64,000 nt of DNA from Xestospongia bergquistia. Lineage: Eukaryota; Porifera; Demospongiae; Haplosclerida; Petrosiidae. Positions 15,301 through 23,999 of the stretch are shown here, one piece after another (position 1 is the stretch's first letter; every line of letters begins with the position of its first letter). The stretch lies in contig OZ014414.1 of NCBI GenBank assembly GCA_963965975.1, forward strand, positions 6,609,501 through 6,673,500. Direction: 5' to 3'. The position numbers and the translations under genes were made by a program. Below the pieces are notes generated by a model. It was given only the letters and a program-made list of their open reading frames with translations, did no database searches and was not told the DNA's origin.

Positions 15301-18300
15301 TGTAATAAAAGACAAATATTGACTATAAACTTAGACAACTAACACACTAAATAAATAGGAAAATCATCCATTGTCCTGATAAAAATATGAAGCCTACAAG
15401 TATACATTGATTAGTCAAGACTGCATAATTGTTATCACCTTAACAATAACATGGTTAAATTTCAATAGCTCTTAGTATTTTGAAGTAAAAAGGAGATTTT
15501 TATAATAACCCAATTAAACTGAAAATGATGAAGCTCTGGAGTTATTATATAACATATGCACATAAACATTTACTGCATCAACAAGATCTAGATTGGCTTC
15601 TCTCTCTATTAAAATCCAAATCACATCTTTGTGGCCATTTCTTGCAGCTAACATAACTTGAGGCAGTTCCTCCTAAATACATTACAATAATCCCATTACT
15701 GTGAACCAACAAAATATATTAGCTGCTGAATTATTGTTACAATTTTTAAAATGACAAAAGTTTATAATAACTTAATCAGTATATACTAACAGAGGTGAAA
15801 AATTTATTTATCTCATTGGACAATTAACAAATACCATGATAAATACATAGTTATTATCTCTTTACCACAGTTTAAAGATTACAGTTAAAGCACATTCATT
15901 CTCATGATCTGAATTACCTTTGTAACAATGTCGATATCAGCATTATGGTTGAGTAATATTTCAACAACATTACTATGTCCATTAATACTTGCATAATGAA
16001 GAGCCACCTTTCCACCCTATTGTAATAAAAGACAAATATTGACTGTAAACTTAGACCACTAACAGACTAAATAAATACGAACATTAGACAACTAACAGAC
16101 TAAATAAATAGGAAAAGCATCTGTGGCACTGATAAAAATATGAAGCCTGCTAGTTTTCATTGAGTAGTCAAGACTGGATAATTGTTATTACCTTAACAAT
16201 AACATGGTTAAATTTCAATAGCTCTTAGTACTTTGAAGTAAAAAGGAGATTTTTATAATAACCCAATTAAACTCAAAGTGATAAAGTTCTGGAGTTATAA
16301 TATAACATATGCACATAATCACTTACTTCATCAACAAGATCTAGATTGGCTCCTCTCTCTATTAAAATCCAAATCACATCTTTGTGGCCATTTCTTGCAG
16401 CTAACATAACTGGAGTCAGTCCCTTCTAAATATATTACAATAATCCCATTAATGTCAACCAACAGAATATATTATAACAATTGTAAATGATCTCTACAAA
16501 CACTATTGTAAATGGATGACATGAGTACACTTTGAGTTACATCTTTGAGATACATAAGCTGCTGAATTATTATTACAAATTTTAAAATGATTGTAATAAA
16601 AATAAATTGAATTATAAAAATTTAAAAATAACGCAGCAGTTTTAGCAAAATTTATTTGCTATAACCTTAGAAACCACAACCTTAGACAAAAGTTTAAAAT
16701 AACTTAAACAGTATATACTAACAGAGGTGAAAAATTTATTTATCTCATTGGTCAATTAACGAATACCATGATTAATACATAGTTATTATCTCTTTACCAC
16801 AGTTTAAAGATTACAGTTAAAGCACATTCATTCTCATGATCAGAATTACCTTTGTAACAATGTTGATATCAGCATTATGGTTGAGTAATATTTCAACAAC
16901 ATTACTATGTCCATTAGTACTTGCATAATGAAGAGCCACCCCTCCATCCTATTGTAATAAAAGACAAATATTGACTATAAACTTAGACAACTAACACACT
17001 AAATAAATAGTAAATCATCCATTGTCCTGATAAAAATATGAAGCCTACAAGTATACATTGATTAGTCAAGACTGCATAAATGTTATTACCTTAACAATAA
17101 CATGGTTAAATTTCAATAGCTCTTAGTATTTTGAAGTAAAAAGGAGATTTTTATAATAACCCAATTAAATTCAAAATGATGAAGTTCTGGAGTTATAATA
17201 TAACATATGCACATAAACACTTACTGCATCAACAAGATCTAGATTGGCTCCTCTCTCTATTAAAATCCAAATCACATCTTTGTGGCCATTTCTTGCAGCT
17301 AACATAACTGGAGTCAGTCCCTTCTAAATATATTACAATAATCCCATTAATGTCAACCAACAGAATATATTATAACAATTATAAATGATCTCTACTAACA
17401 CTATTGTAAATGTATGACATGAGTGCACTTTGAGTTACATCTTTGAGATACATAAGCTGCTGAATCATTATTACAAATTTTAAAATGATTGTAACAAAAA
17501 TAAATTGACATATAACAAATTTAAAAATAACGCATCAGTTTTAGCAAAATTTATTTGCTATAACCTTAGAAACCACAACCTTAGACAAAAGTTTAAAATA
17601 ACTTAAACAGTATATACTAACAGAGGTGAAAAATTTATTTATCTCATTGGTCAATTAAAAAATACCATGATAAATATGTAGTTATTATCTCTTTACCACA
17701 GTTTATAGATTACAGTTAAAGCACATTCATTCTCATGATCAGAATTACCTTTGTAACAATGTCGATATCAGCATTATGGTTGAGTAATATTTCAACAACA
17801 TTACTATGTCCATTAATACTTGCATAATGAAGAGCCACTTTTCCACCCTATTGTAATAAAAGACAAATATTGACTGTAAACTTAGACCACTAACAGACTA
17901 AATAAATACGAACATTAGACAATTAACAGACTAAATAAATAGGAAAAGCATCTGTGGCGCTGATAAAAATATGAAGCCTGCTAGTTTTCATTGAGTAGTC
18001 AAGACTGGATAATTGTTATCACCTTAACAATAACATGGTTAAATTTCAATAGCTCTTAGTACTTTGAAGTAAAAAGGAGATTTTTATAATAACCCAAATT
18101 TAAATTAAAAATGATGTATGACATGAGTACACTTTGAGTTACATCTTTGAGATACATAAGCTGCTGAATCATTATTACAAATTTTAAAATGATTGTAACA
18201 AAAATAAATTGACATATAACAAATTTAAAAATAACGCAGCAGTTTTAGCAAAATTTATTTGCTATAACCTTAGAAACCACAACCTTAGACAAAAGTTTAA

Positions 18301-21300
18301 AATAACTTAAACAGTATAATACTAACAGAGGTGAAAAATTTATTTATCTCATTGGTCAATTAACGAATACCATGATAAATATGTAGTTATTATCTCTTTA
18401 CCACAGTTTAAAGATTACAGTTAAAGCACATTCATTCTCATGATCAGAATTACCTTTGTAACAATGTTGATATCAGCATTATGGTTGAGTAATATTTCAA
18501 CAACATTACTATGTCCATTAATACTTGCATAATGAAGAGCCACCTTTCCACCCTATTGTAATAAAGACAAATATTGACTATAAACTTAGACAACTAACAC
18601 ACTAAATAATTAGTAAAATCATCCATTGTCCTGATAAAAATATGAAGCCTACAAGTATACATTGATTAGTCAAGACTGCATAATTGTTATTACCTTAACA
18701 ATAACATGGTTAAATTTCAATAGCTCTTAGTATTTTGAAGTAAAAAGGAGATTTTTATAATAACCCAATTAAACTCAAAATGATGAAGCTCTGGAGTTAT
18801 TATATAACATATGCACATAAACACTTACTGCATCAACAAGATCTAGATTGGCTCCTCTCTCTATTAAAATCCAAATCACATCTTTGTGGCCATTTCTTGC
18901 AGCTAACATAACTGGAGTCAGTCCCTCCTAAATATATTACAATAATCCCATTAATGTCAACCAACAGAATATATTATAACAATTCTAAATGACCTCTACT
19001 AACACTATTGTAAATGGATGACATGAGTACACTTTGAGTTACATCTTTGAGATACATAAGCTGCTGAATTATTATTACAAATTTTAAAATGATTGTAATA
19101 AAAAATAAATTGACTTATAAAAATTTAAAAAATAACGCAGCAGTTTTAGCAAAATTTATTTGTTATATATAACCTTAGAAACCACAACCTTAAACAAAAG
19201 TTTAAAATAACTTAAACAGTATATACTAACAGAGGTGAAAAATTTATTTATCTCATTGGTCAATTAACAAATACCATTATAAATATGTAGTTATTATCTC
19301 TTTACCACAGTTTAAAGATTACAGTTAAAGCACATTCATTCTCGTGATCCGAGTTACCTTTGTAACAATGTCGATATCAGCATTATGGTTGAGTAATATT
19401 TCAACAACATTACTATGTCCATTAATACTTGCATAATGAAGAACCACCCATCCATCCTATTGTAAGACAAATATTTGACTGTCAAAGTAGACCACTAACA
19501 CATAAATAAATAGTAAAATCATCCATTGTCCTGATAAAAATATGAAGCCTACAAGTATACATTGATTAGTCAATACTGGATAATTGTTAATACCTTTACA
19601 ATAACATGGATAAATGTGATAAGTTTTTAGTAATTTGGAATAAAAAGGACATTTTTTAAATAACAAGATTAGGCTCAAAATGATCCTCCGGATTTATAAT
19701 ATAACATATGTACGTAAGAACTTGCTGCATCAACAAGGTCTACTCTCTTTATTAAAACTGAAAACACATCTTTGTGTTCATAAAATGCAGCTAACATAAC
19801 TGGAGTCAATCTCTCCTAAATATATCATAATAACCCCATTAAAGTTAACCAAAGGATATAAATTATAATGATTGTAAATTATCTCTAATAACACTATTGT
19901 AAATGTATTACATGAGTACACTAGTACATTACAAACAAAAATAATTTGTAACAAAAATAAATTGACTTATAAAAAAATTAAAAATAATGCAGCAGTTTTA
20001 GCAAAATTTATTCGCTATAACCTTAGAAACCACAACCTTAGACAAAAGTTTATAATAACTTCATCAGTATATACTAACAGAGGTGAAAAATTTATTTATC
20101 TCATTGGTCAATTAACGAATACCATGATAAATACATAATTATTATCTCTTTACCACAGTTTAAAGATTACAGTTAAAGCACATTCATTCTCATGATCAGA
20201 ATTACCTTTGTAACAATGTCGATATCAGCATTATGGTTGAGTAATATTTCAACAACATTACTATGTCCATTAAAACTTGCATAATGAAGAGCCACCCCTC
20301 CATCCTATTGTAATAAAAGACAAATATTGACTGTAAACTTAAACAACTAACAGACTAAATAAATACGAACATTAGACAACTAACAGACTAAATAAATACG
20401 AACATTAGACAACTAACAGACTAAATAAATAAGAAAAGCATCTGTGGCGCTGATAAAAATATGAAGCCTGCAAGTTTACATTGAGTAGTCAAGACTGGAT
20501 AATTGTTATTACCTTAACAATAACATGGTTAAATTTCAATAGCTCTTAGTACTTTGAAGTAAAAAGGAGATTTTTATAATAACCCAATTAAATTCAAAAT
20601 GATGAAGCTCTGGAGTTATAATATAACATATGCACATAAACACTTACTGCATCAACAAGATCTAGATTGGCTCCTCTCTCTATTAAAATCCAAATCACAT
20701 CTTTGTGGCCATTTCTTGCAGCTAACATAACTGGAGTCAGTCCCTCCTAAATATATTACAATAATCCCATTAATGTCAACCAACAGAATATATTATAACA
20801 ATTCTAAATGACCTCTGCTAACACTATTGTAAATGGATGACATGAGTACACTTTGAGTTACATCTTTGAGATACATAAGCTGCTGAATTATTATTACAAA
20901 TTTTAAAATGATTGTAATAAAAAATAAATTGACTTATAAAAAATTTAAAAAATAATGCAGCAGTTTTAGCAAAATTTATTTGCTATATATAACCTTAGAA
21001 ACCACAACCTTAGACAAAAGTTTAAAATAACTTAAACAGTATATACTAACAGAGGTGAAAAATTTATTTATCTCATTGGTCAATTAACAAATACCATGAT
21101 AAATAATGTAGTTATTATCTCTTTACCACAGTTTAAAGATTACAGTTAAAGCACATTCATTCTCGTGATCCGAATTACCTTTGTAACAATGTCGATATCA
21201 GCATTATGGTTGAGTAATATTTCAACAACATTACTATGTCCATTAATACTTGCATAATGAAGAGCCACCCATCCATCCTATTGTAAGACAAATATTTGAC

Positions 21301-21637
21301 TGTCAAATTAGACCACTAACACACTAAATAAATAGTAAAATCATCCATTGTCCTGATAAAAATATGAAGCCTACAAGTATACATTGATTAGTCAATACTG
21401 GATAATTGTTATTACCTTTACAATAACATGGATAAATGTGATAAGTTTTTAGTAATTTGGAATAAAAAGGACATTTTTTAAATAACAAGATTAGGCTCAA
21501 AATGATCCTTTGGATTTATATTATAACATATGTACGTAAGAACTTGCTGCATCAACAAGGTCTACTCTCTTTATTAAAACTGAAAACACATTTTTTTGTT
21601 CATAAAATGCAGCTAACATAACTGGAGTCAATCTCTC
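213..21637 (-). CDS. A-type ankyrin exons (TP and PQ subtypes)
   Basis: Full-length 99-bp A exons lie at 932-1030, 1830-1928, 2584-2682, 7063-7161, 7816-7914, 8581-8679, 9477-9575, 10193-10291, 10947-11045, 11712-11810, 12548-12646, 14149-14247, 15574-15672, 16327-16425, 17225-17323, 18829-18927 and 20648-20746. Odd A exons (213, 13433, 19726, 21548) are listed separately. They end in GANLDLVDA before the donor. Two subtypes occur. TP begins EGLTPVMLAA (or KGLTPV at 16327 and 17225). PQ begins EELPQVMLAA, found at 1830, 7063, 9477, 10193, 11712, 13433, 14149 and 15574; it changes the conserved TPLH-like turn and is followed by a shorter intron (about 245 bp rather than about 425 bp). Confidence 0.85.
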
Positions 21638-23042
21638 CTAAATATATCATAATAACCCCATTAAAGTTAACCAAAGGATATAAATTATAATGAATGTAAA
21701 TTATCTCTACTAGCACTATTGTAAATGTATTACATGAGTACACTAGTACATTACAAACCTAAACAACATTAAAACTACTTAAAAACTACTCTTACTCTAA
21801 ACAAACTACTCTCTGCAACTCTTACTATAATCTAATCAATATAAATACAAGTCTACCACTGTAATTCATCATAAACATTCATCAAGTTTATATTTAAATC
21901 TCAGTCATTTTTATGTTTAACAGTTCAGGAACATTGTATTCTGCATGGAAGATCTTTGAATTACATAAATTGCTGAATTATTATTGCAAATTTAAACAAT
22001 TGTAATAATAAATAAAATTAATTGACTTATAAAAAATTTTAAAATAACGCAGCAGTTTTAGTAAAATTACTTGTTATAACCTTAGAAACTACAGCCTTAC
22101 ACAAAAGTTTATAATAATTTAAACACTATTAAAGGAGGTGAAAAAATTATTTATCTCATTGGTCAATTAATATATACCATGATAAATATGTAGTTATTAT
22201 CTCTTTACCACAGATTAAAGATTATAGTAAAGCTCACTCATTCTCGTGATTTGAATTACCTCAGTAACAATGTCGAGTAATATTCAACAATATGAAAATG
22301 ATTGTGTAATAACTAAATTGACTTATAAAATATTTAGAACTACTGCAGTAATTTTGCTAAAATTATAATTTAGCAATTTTAATCAAATAGCTAAGAATGG
22401 CCTCAGAAAAAAAAAATGCATAATGATAATAACTTGTACATCTCTCTTGGAGGTGAAATATTTATTAATTGACCTGTAAAGGAATAATCTCATTAGTCAA
22501 TTAAGGCATATTTTGATAATGTATCTAATTATGTTCTGTTCTGATTAGAGACTAGAGTAAAGCATACCTATTCTCATGATCTGAGTTACCTTATTAACAA
22601 CATCGATATATTTCAACAATATCAGTATGACCTTTTTTAGTTGTATAATGAAATCCTATCATCAACTGTCTAATTTTACCACTAACACAGCAAACCAATA
22701 GTAGAAACATACATGGACCCAATAAATATATGAAGCTTGCAAGAATCTATTGCTTAGGCAATTCTCAATAATTATTATTACCTTTACAATAATTTGGATA
22801 CATATCATAAGTTCTTTGCAATTCAGAGTACAAAGGTTTTTATAGTAACCAAGGCAGGCTCACAATTATAACATTCTTCATATTCAAAGATATTTCAGAC
22901 TAGCTGCTTCATTCATATTCTTTTGTACAATAAAATTAAATAGACTTACCAAAGACATAGCATTTACATTGGCTCCTATTAAGAGAGCATCTTCTACTCC
23001 AGACAAATCTCCTTTTCTAGCAGATTCAATTAGACTGTCATT
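213..23042 (-). CDS. Ankyrin-repeat gene, partial: tandem array of single-repeat exons
   Basis: Transcribed right to left. The repeated exons translate as ankyrin repeats (for example LTPVMLAARNGHKDV and VALHYASINGHSNVVEIL). Each is bounded by a plausible acceptor (tttag or caatag) and donor (gtaagtg or gtaatt), is 99 bp, and starts and ends in phase 0, so exons can be lost or gained without shifting frame. I count 21 A-type and 20 B-type near-full-length exons plus a cap-like first repeat. The exons are too short to stand out as ORFs, but the conserved frame and splice sites support coding. Ankyrin solenoids bind proteins; the partner here is unknown. Neither the true start nor the 3' end (beyond position 1) is visible. 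Several exons are damaged, so the locus may be a living gene with dead modules or a decaying one. Confidence 0.85.
556..21277 (-). CDS. B-type ankyrin exons
   Basis: Full-length 99-bp B exons lie at 556-654, 1458-1556, 2174-2272, 6691-6789, 7407-7505, 9105-9203, 9821-9919, 10537-10635, 12056-12154, 13061-13159, 13777-13875, 14493-14591, 15198-15296, 15918-16016, 16850-16948, 17749-17847, 18454-18552, 19358-19456, 20206-20304 and 21179-21277. The core reads VALHYASINGHSNVVEILL and ends NADIDIVTK at the donor. The first three residues vary: DGW, DGG, NGG, GGK or GGM. At 13061 and 13777 the last codon is AAT instead of AAG, which weakens the donor context. Confidence 0.85.
3047..3529 (+). repeat. 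Left terminal inverted repeat of the transposon
   Basis: About 483 bp matching the right TIR in inverse orientation. I found three mismatches in the outer ~230 bp. An extra ~80 bp at about 3279-3357 (containing gtacgaataatgagc) is absent from the right TIR. Confidence 0.8.
3615..5904 (-). pseudogene. Transposase-like protein, frameshifted twice
   Basis: The ATG is at 5904 (MAQSCCNPFDIPGHMW). The first frame runs to 4477 (475 residues). It has an N-terminal Cys pair plus CDTC, a Cys-rich middle (SVCVCTIHQ, CDTCPG) and a first acidic motif TADFSENYSF near 4600. The frame breaks at an A6 run (T6 on the coding strand) near 4514-4519. The second frame ends at 3830 and carries YFSDGAASQYKN (Asp near 4345), AEWHFSATSHGKG and CDGLGGTVK. 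A second break near 3835 separates the C-terminal segment (LTFLYPSGPSSSYRYP, then GRVYTLTKKE) ending at 3615. The intact protein would be about 760 residues. The spaced Asp motifs and the TIR context suggest an RNase-H-fold DDE/D transposase; I recognise the HGKG..CDG.GG pattern from cnidarian and sponge proteins but cannot name the family. Confidence 0.65.
6222..6624 (-). repeat. Right terminal inverted repeat of the transposon
   Basis: About 403 bp, the inverse of 3047-3529 without the ~80-bp insertion. It ends ggaattaccc next to the TATT duplication. Confidence 0.8.
8340..8406 (-). pseudogene. Truncated B-type ankyrin exon
   Basis: Only the 3' 67 bp of a B exon remains, with its donor. 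The acceptor and first 11 codons are deleted, and the exon is fused directly to intron sequence at ccattagtttacattg. Without an acceptor it should be skipped, which leaves the frame unchanged. Confidence 0.75.
11471..11537 (-). pseudogene. Truncated B-type ankyrin exon, second copy of the same deletion
   Basis: It has the same break as at 8406 (ccattagtttacattg), 3131 bp away, so the deletion was copied by duplication of the surrounding block. Confidence 0.75.
13433..13531 (-). pseudogene. A-type (PQ) ankyrin exon with lost splice donor
   Basis: The exon is full length, but the donor GT is changed to AT (plus strand tttattgcatc, against tttactgcatc elsewhere). Read-through would enter the intron and reach a stop within about 20 codons, while skipping would preserve frame. 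Confidence 0.6.
14836..14866 (-). other. Scar of a deleted A-type exon
   Basis: The intron text that normally precedes an A exon (ataacccaa) runs straight into the text that normally follows it (tatgacatgagtac), through aaaaatgatg. Exon A and its flanks are missing, so B exons 14493 and 15198 are neighbours. An atgatg/atg-type microhomology at the junction suggests end-joining or slippage. Confidence 0.7.
18092..18122 (-). other. Scar of a deleted A-type exon, second copy
   Basis: The junction is identical to that at 14836-14866, displaced by 3256 bp. B exons 17749 and 18454 are therefore adjacent. Confidence 0.7.
19726..19815 (-). CDS. Diverged 30-codon A-type ankyrin exon with GC donor
   Basis: A 90-bp exon reading ERLTPVMLAAFYEHKDVFSV and ending RVDLVDA. 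Three codons (the GANL region) are missing in frame. The donor is GC (gcaagt) rather than GT; GC-AG introns are a known minor class. It is one of two such copies. Confidence 0.55.
21548..21637 (-). CDS. Diverged 30-codon A-type ankyrin exon with GC donor, second copy
   Basis: It has the same length and GC donor as 19726-19815, with diverged flanks shared between the two copies. It is the most 5' recognisable A exon. Confidence 0.55.
22260..22302 (-). pseudogene. Degenerate B-type exon relic
   Basis: Short matches to the 3' part of a B exon (aattacc, gtaacaatgtcga, gtaatattcaacaa) with internal deletions and no acceptor. Confidence 0.45.
22590..22660 (-). pseudogene. Degenerate B-type exon relic
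   Basis: A second decayed copy: the flank ctcatgatctgagttac matches the donor side of B exons, followed by catcgatatatttcaacaa and tgtataatgaa. Internal codons and the acceptor are lost. Confidence 0.45.
22950..23042 (-). CDS. N-terminal-cap-like first ankyrin exon
   Basis: This 93-bp open exon (31 codons, phase 0 at both ends) has acceptor ttag on its right and a strong donor gtaagt on its left. It reads NDSLIESARKGDLSGVEDALL and then GANVNA, which matches the usual first repeat of ankyrin proteins (ESARKGDL..V..LL..GANVNA). It is unlike the A and B types and single-copy here, so it probably lies at the 5' end of the array. Any upstream coding exon would lie to the right, possibly beyond the retrotransposon at 23.5-27.1 kb; I could not identify it. 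Confidence 0.7.
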
Positions 23043-23579
23043 CTAAGTAAAAAAAAAACACTAATAATATAATTTTTAAACCTCAAATATATAGTTTAAA
23101 AATATTATCAGCAACTTGCTGATCATTTTATTTCATTGATATTAAAAGTTTGAAAATTTGCTTAATCAAATTAGTAATGTATGCAATCTTAAGAGAAACA
23201 TGATTGATACAGTGACAATCTTTAACTCAGTATTATATCTAGGGCTAACACAGTAATAAACAGTAAAAAAAAACTTTTGAATAAACTCTAACACAAGGAC
23301 ATCAATTCATTAGTAAACATAATTTAACACTATTTGAACTATAACTTAGTAACTTAAGTATATTTAATGGAATATATTTTTTTCAAGCAGGAGAAAGCTA
23401 ACCAAACGTTTTTGGCAGGACAAGAAATTTTAGTGCAAGAACTTGCACATTAAGCATAATATTTATTAAAAGTCAGACATGCTGTTGTAGGTTGAATAAA
23501 AGATGGGACTAAGATGGCAGCTTTTTTCAGTTAATCCTTTATCTGGATTGAATATTCAACTTTATGGGTGAAAAAGAAA

Positions 23580-23909
23580 ATGGCGTGCTGTAGGTGCAGT
23601 AAATACAGAGGCCTGTGTAAGGGTTGTGCCTGTGTTAAAGCTGGTCGCGCCTGCTTCTACTGCCTACCTGGTCGTGATGGGCACTGCCTTAATCCCTTGA
23701 ATTCATCCAATGTTGCTACTGTTCCTTCTGTGTCTATTACTTCGCTGAAAGCTCACTCGACGATAGATCAGTCTTCTCTGCGGACGCCGAACCGGAACAT
23801 ATTGGCTTCTCCATGTATTGACCTTGCGTCTCCTTGCTCTATTGTTTCATCTTCTTCAGATAGGGAGAGCGTTTACGGTGAGACTCCTGCCTGTGGATCG
23901 TCCTCTTGA
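23580..23909 (+). CDS. Cys-rich finger N-terminal segment of the retrotransposon protein
   Basis: The ATG at 23580 begins MACCRCSKYRGLCKGCACVK, followed by GRACFYCLPGRDGHC. This is a compact cluster of about nine cysteines in the C.C..C..C.C style, likely zinc-binding, followed by a Ser/Thr-rich linker. It ends at TGA 23907-23909. The same frame continues for 26 codons to TAA at 23988-23990 and then into the reverse-transcriptase ORF with no frameshift. The segment therefore looks like the N terminus of one long protein interrupted by two nonsense codons, rather than a separate ORF1. Programmed read-through is possible but unsupported. Confidence 0.6.
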   Translation: MACCRCSKYRGLCKGCACVKAGRACFYCLPGRDGHCLNPLNSSNVATVPSVSITSLKAHSTIDQSSLRTPNRNILASPCIDLASPCSIVSSSSDRESVYGETPACGSSS

Positions 23910-23999
23910 ACTATGTCGCCATTTTGTGGCTCGAGCACGTGCGGCTCTCATAAAGTCCCTGATTTCGCTGATTTTTCGCCAATGGCTTAACCCAACTTT

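Larger units (their letters stand above)
1..22330. repeat. Tandem repeat array underlying the ankyrin exons
   Basis: Exons and introns are repeated together. A-to-A spacing falls into a short class (about 716-765 bp) and a long class (about 885-922 bp). The long class has an extra intron segment beginning near gacatgagtacactttg. Introns are nearly as similar between copies as exons, which indicates recent duplication rather than selection on coding sequence alone. The array decays at its 5' edge (21.7-22.7 kb), where intron and exon copies are increasingly diverged. Confidence 0.9.

Noticed and set aside
19457..19678. 73-codon minus-strand frame
   Set aside because: It lies wholly in intron sequence repeated elsewhere in the array without being open there.
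213..21637. Regularly spaced near-identical ~99-bp repeats, superficially like a giant CRISPR or satellite
   Set aside because: The repeats translate as ankyrin repeats with splice sites and the intervening sequences are also repeated, not unique spacers.
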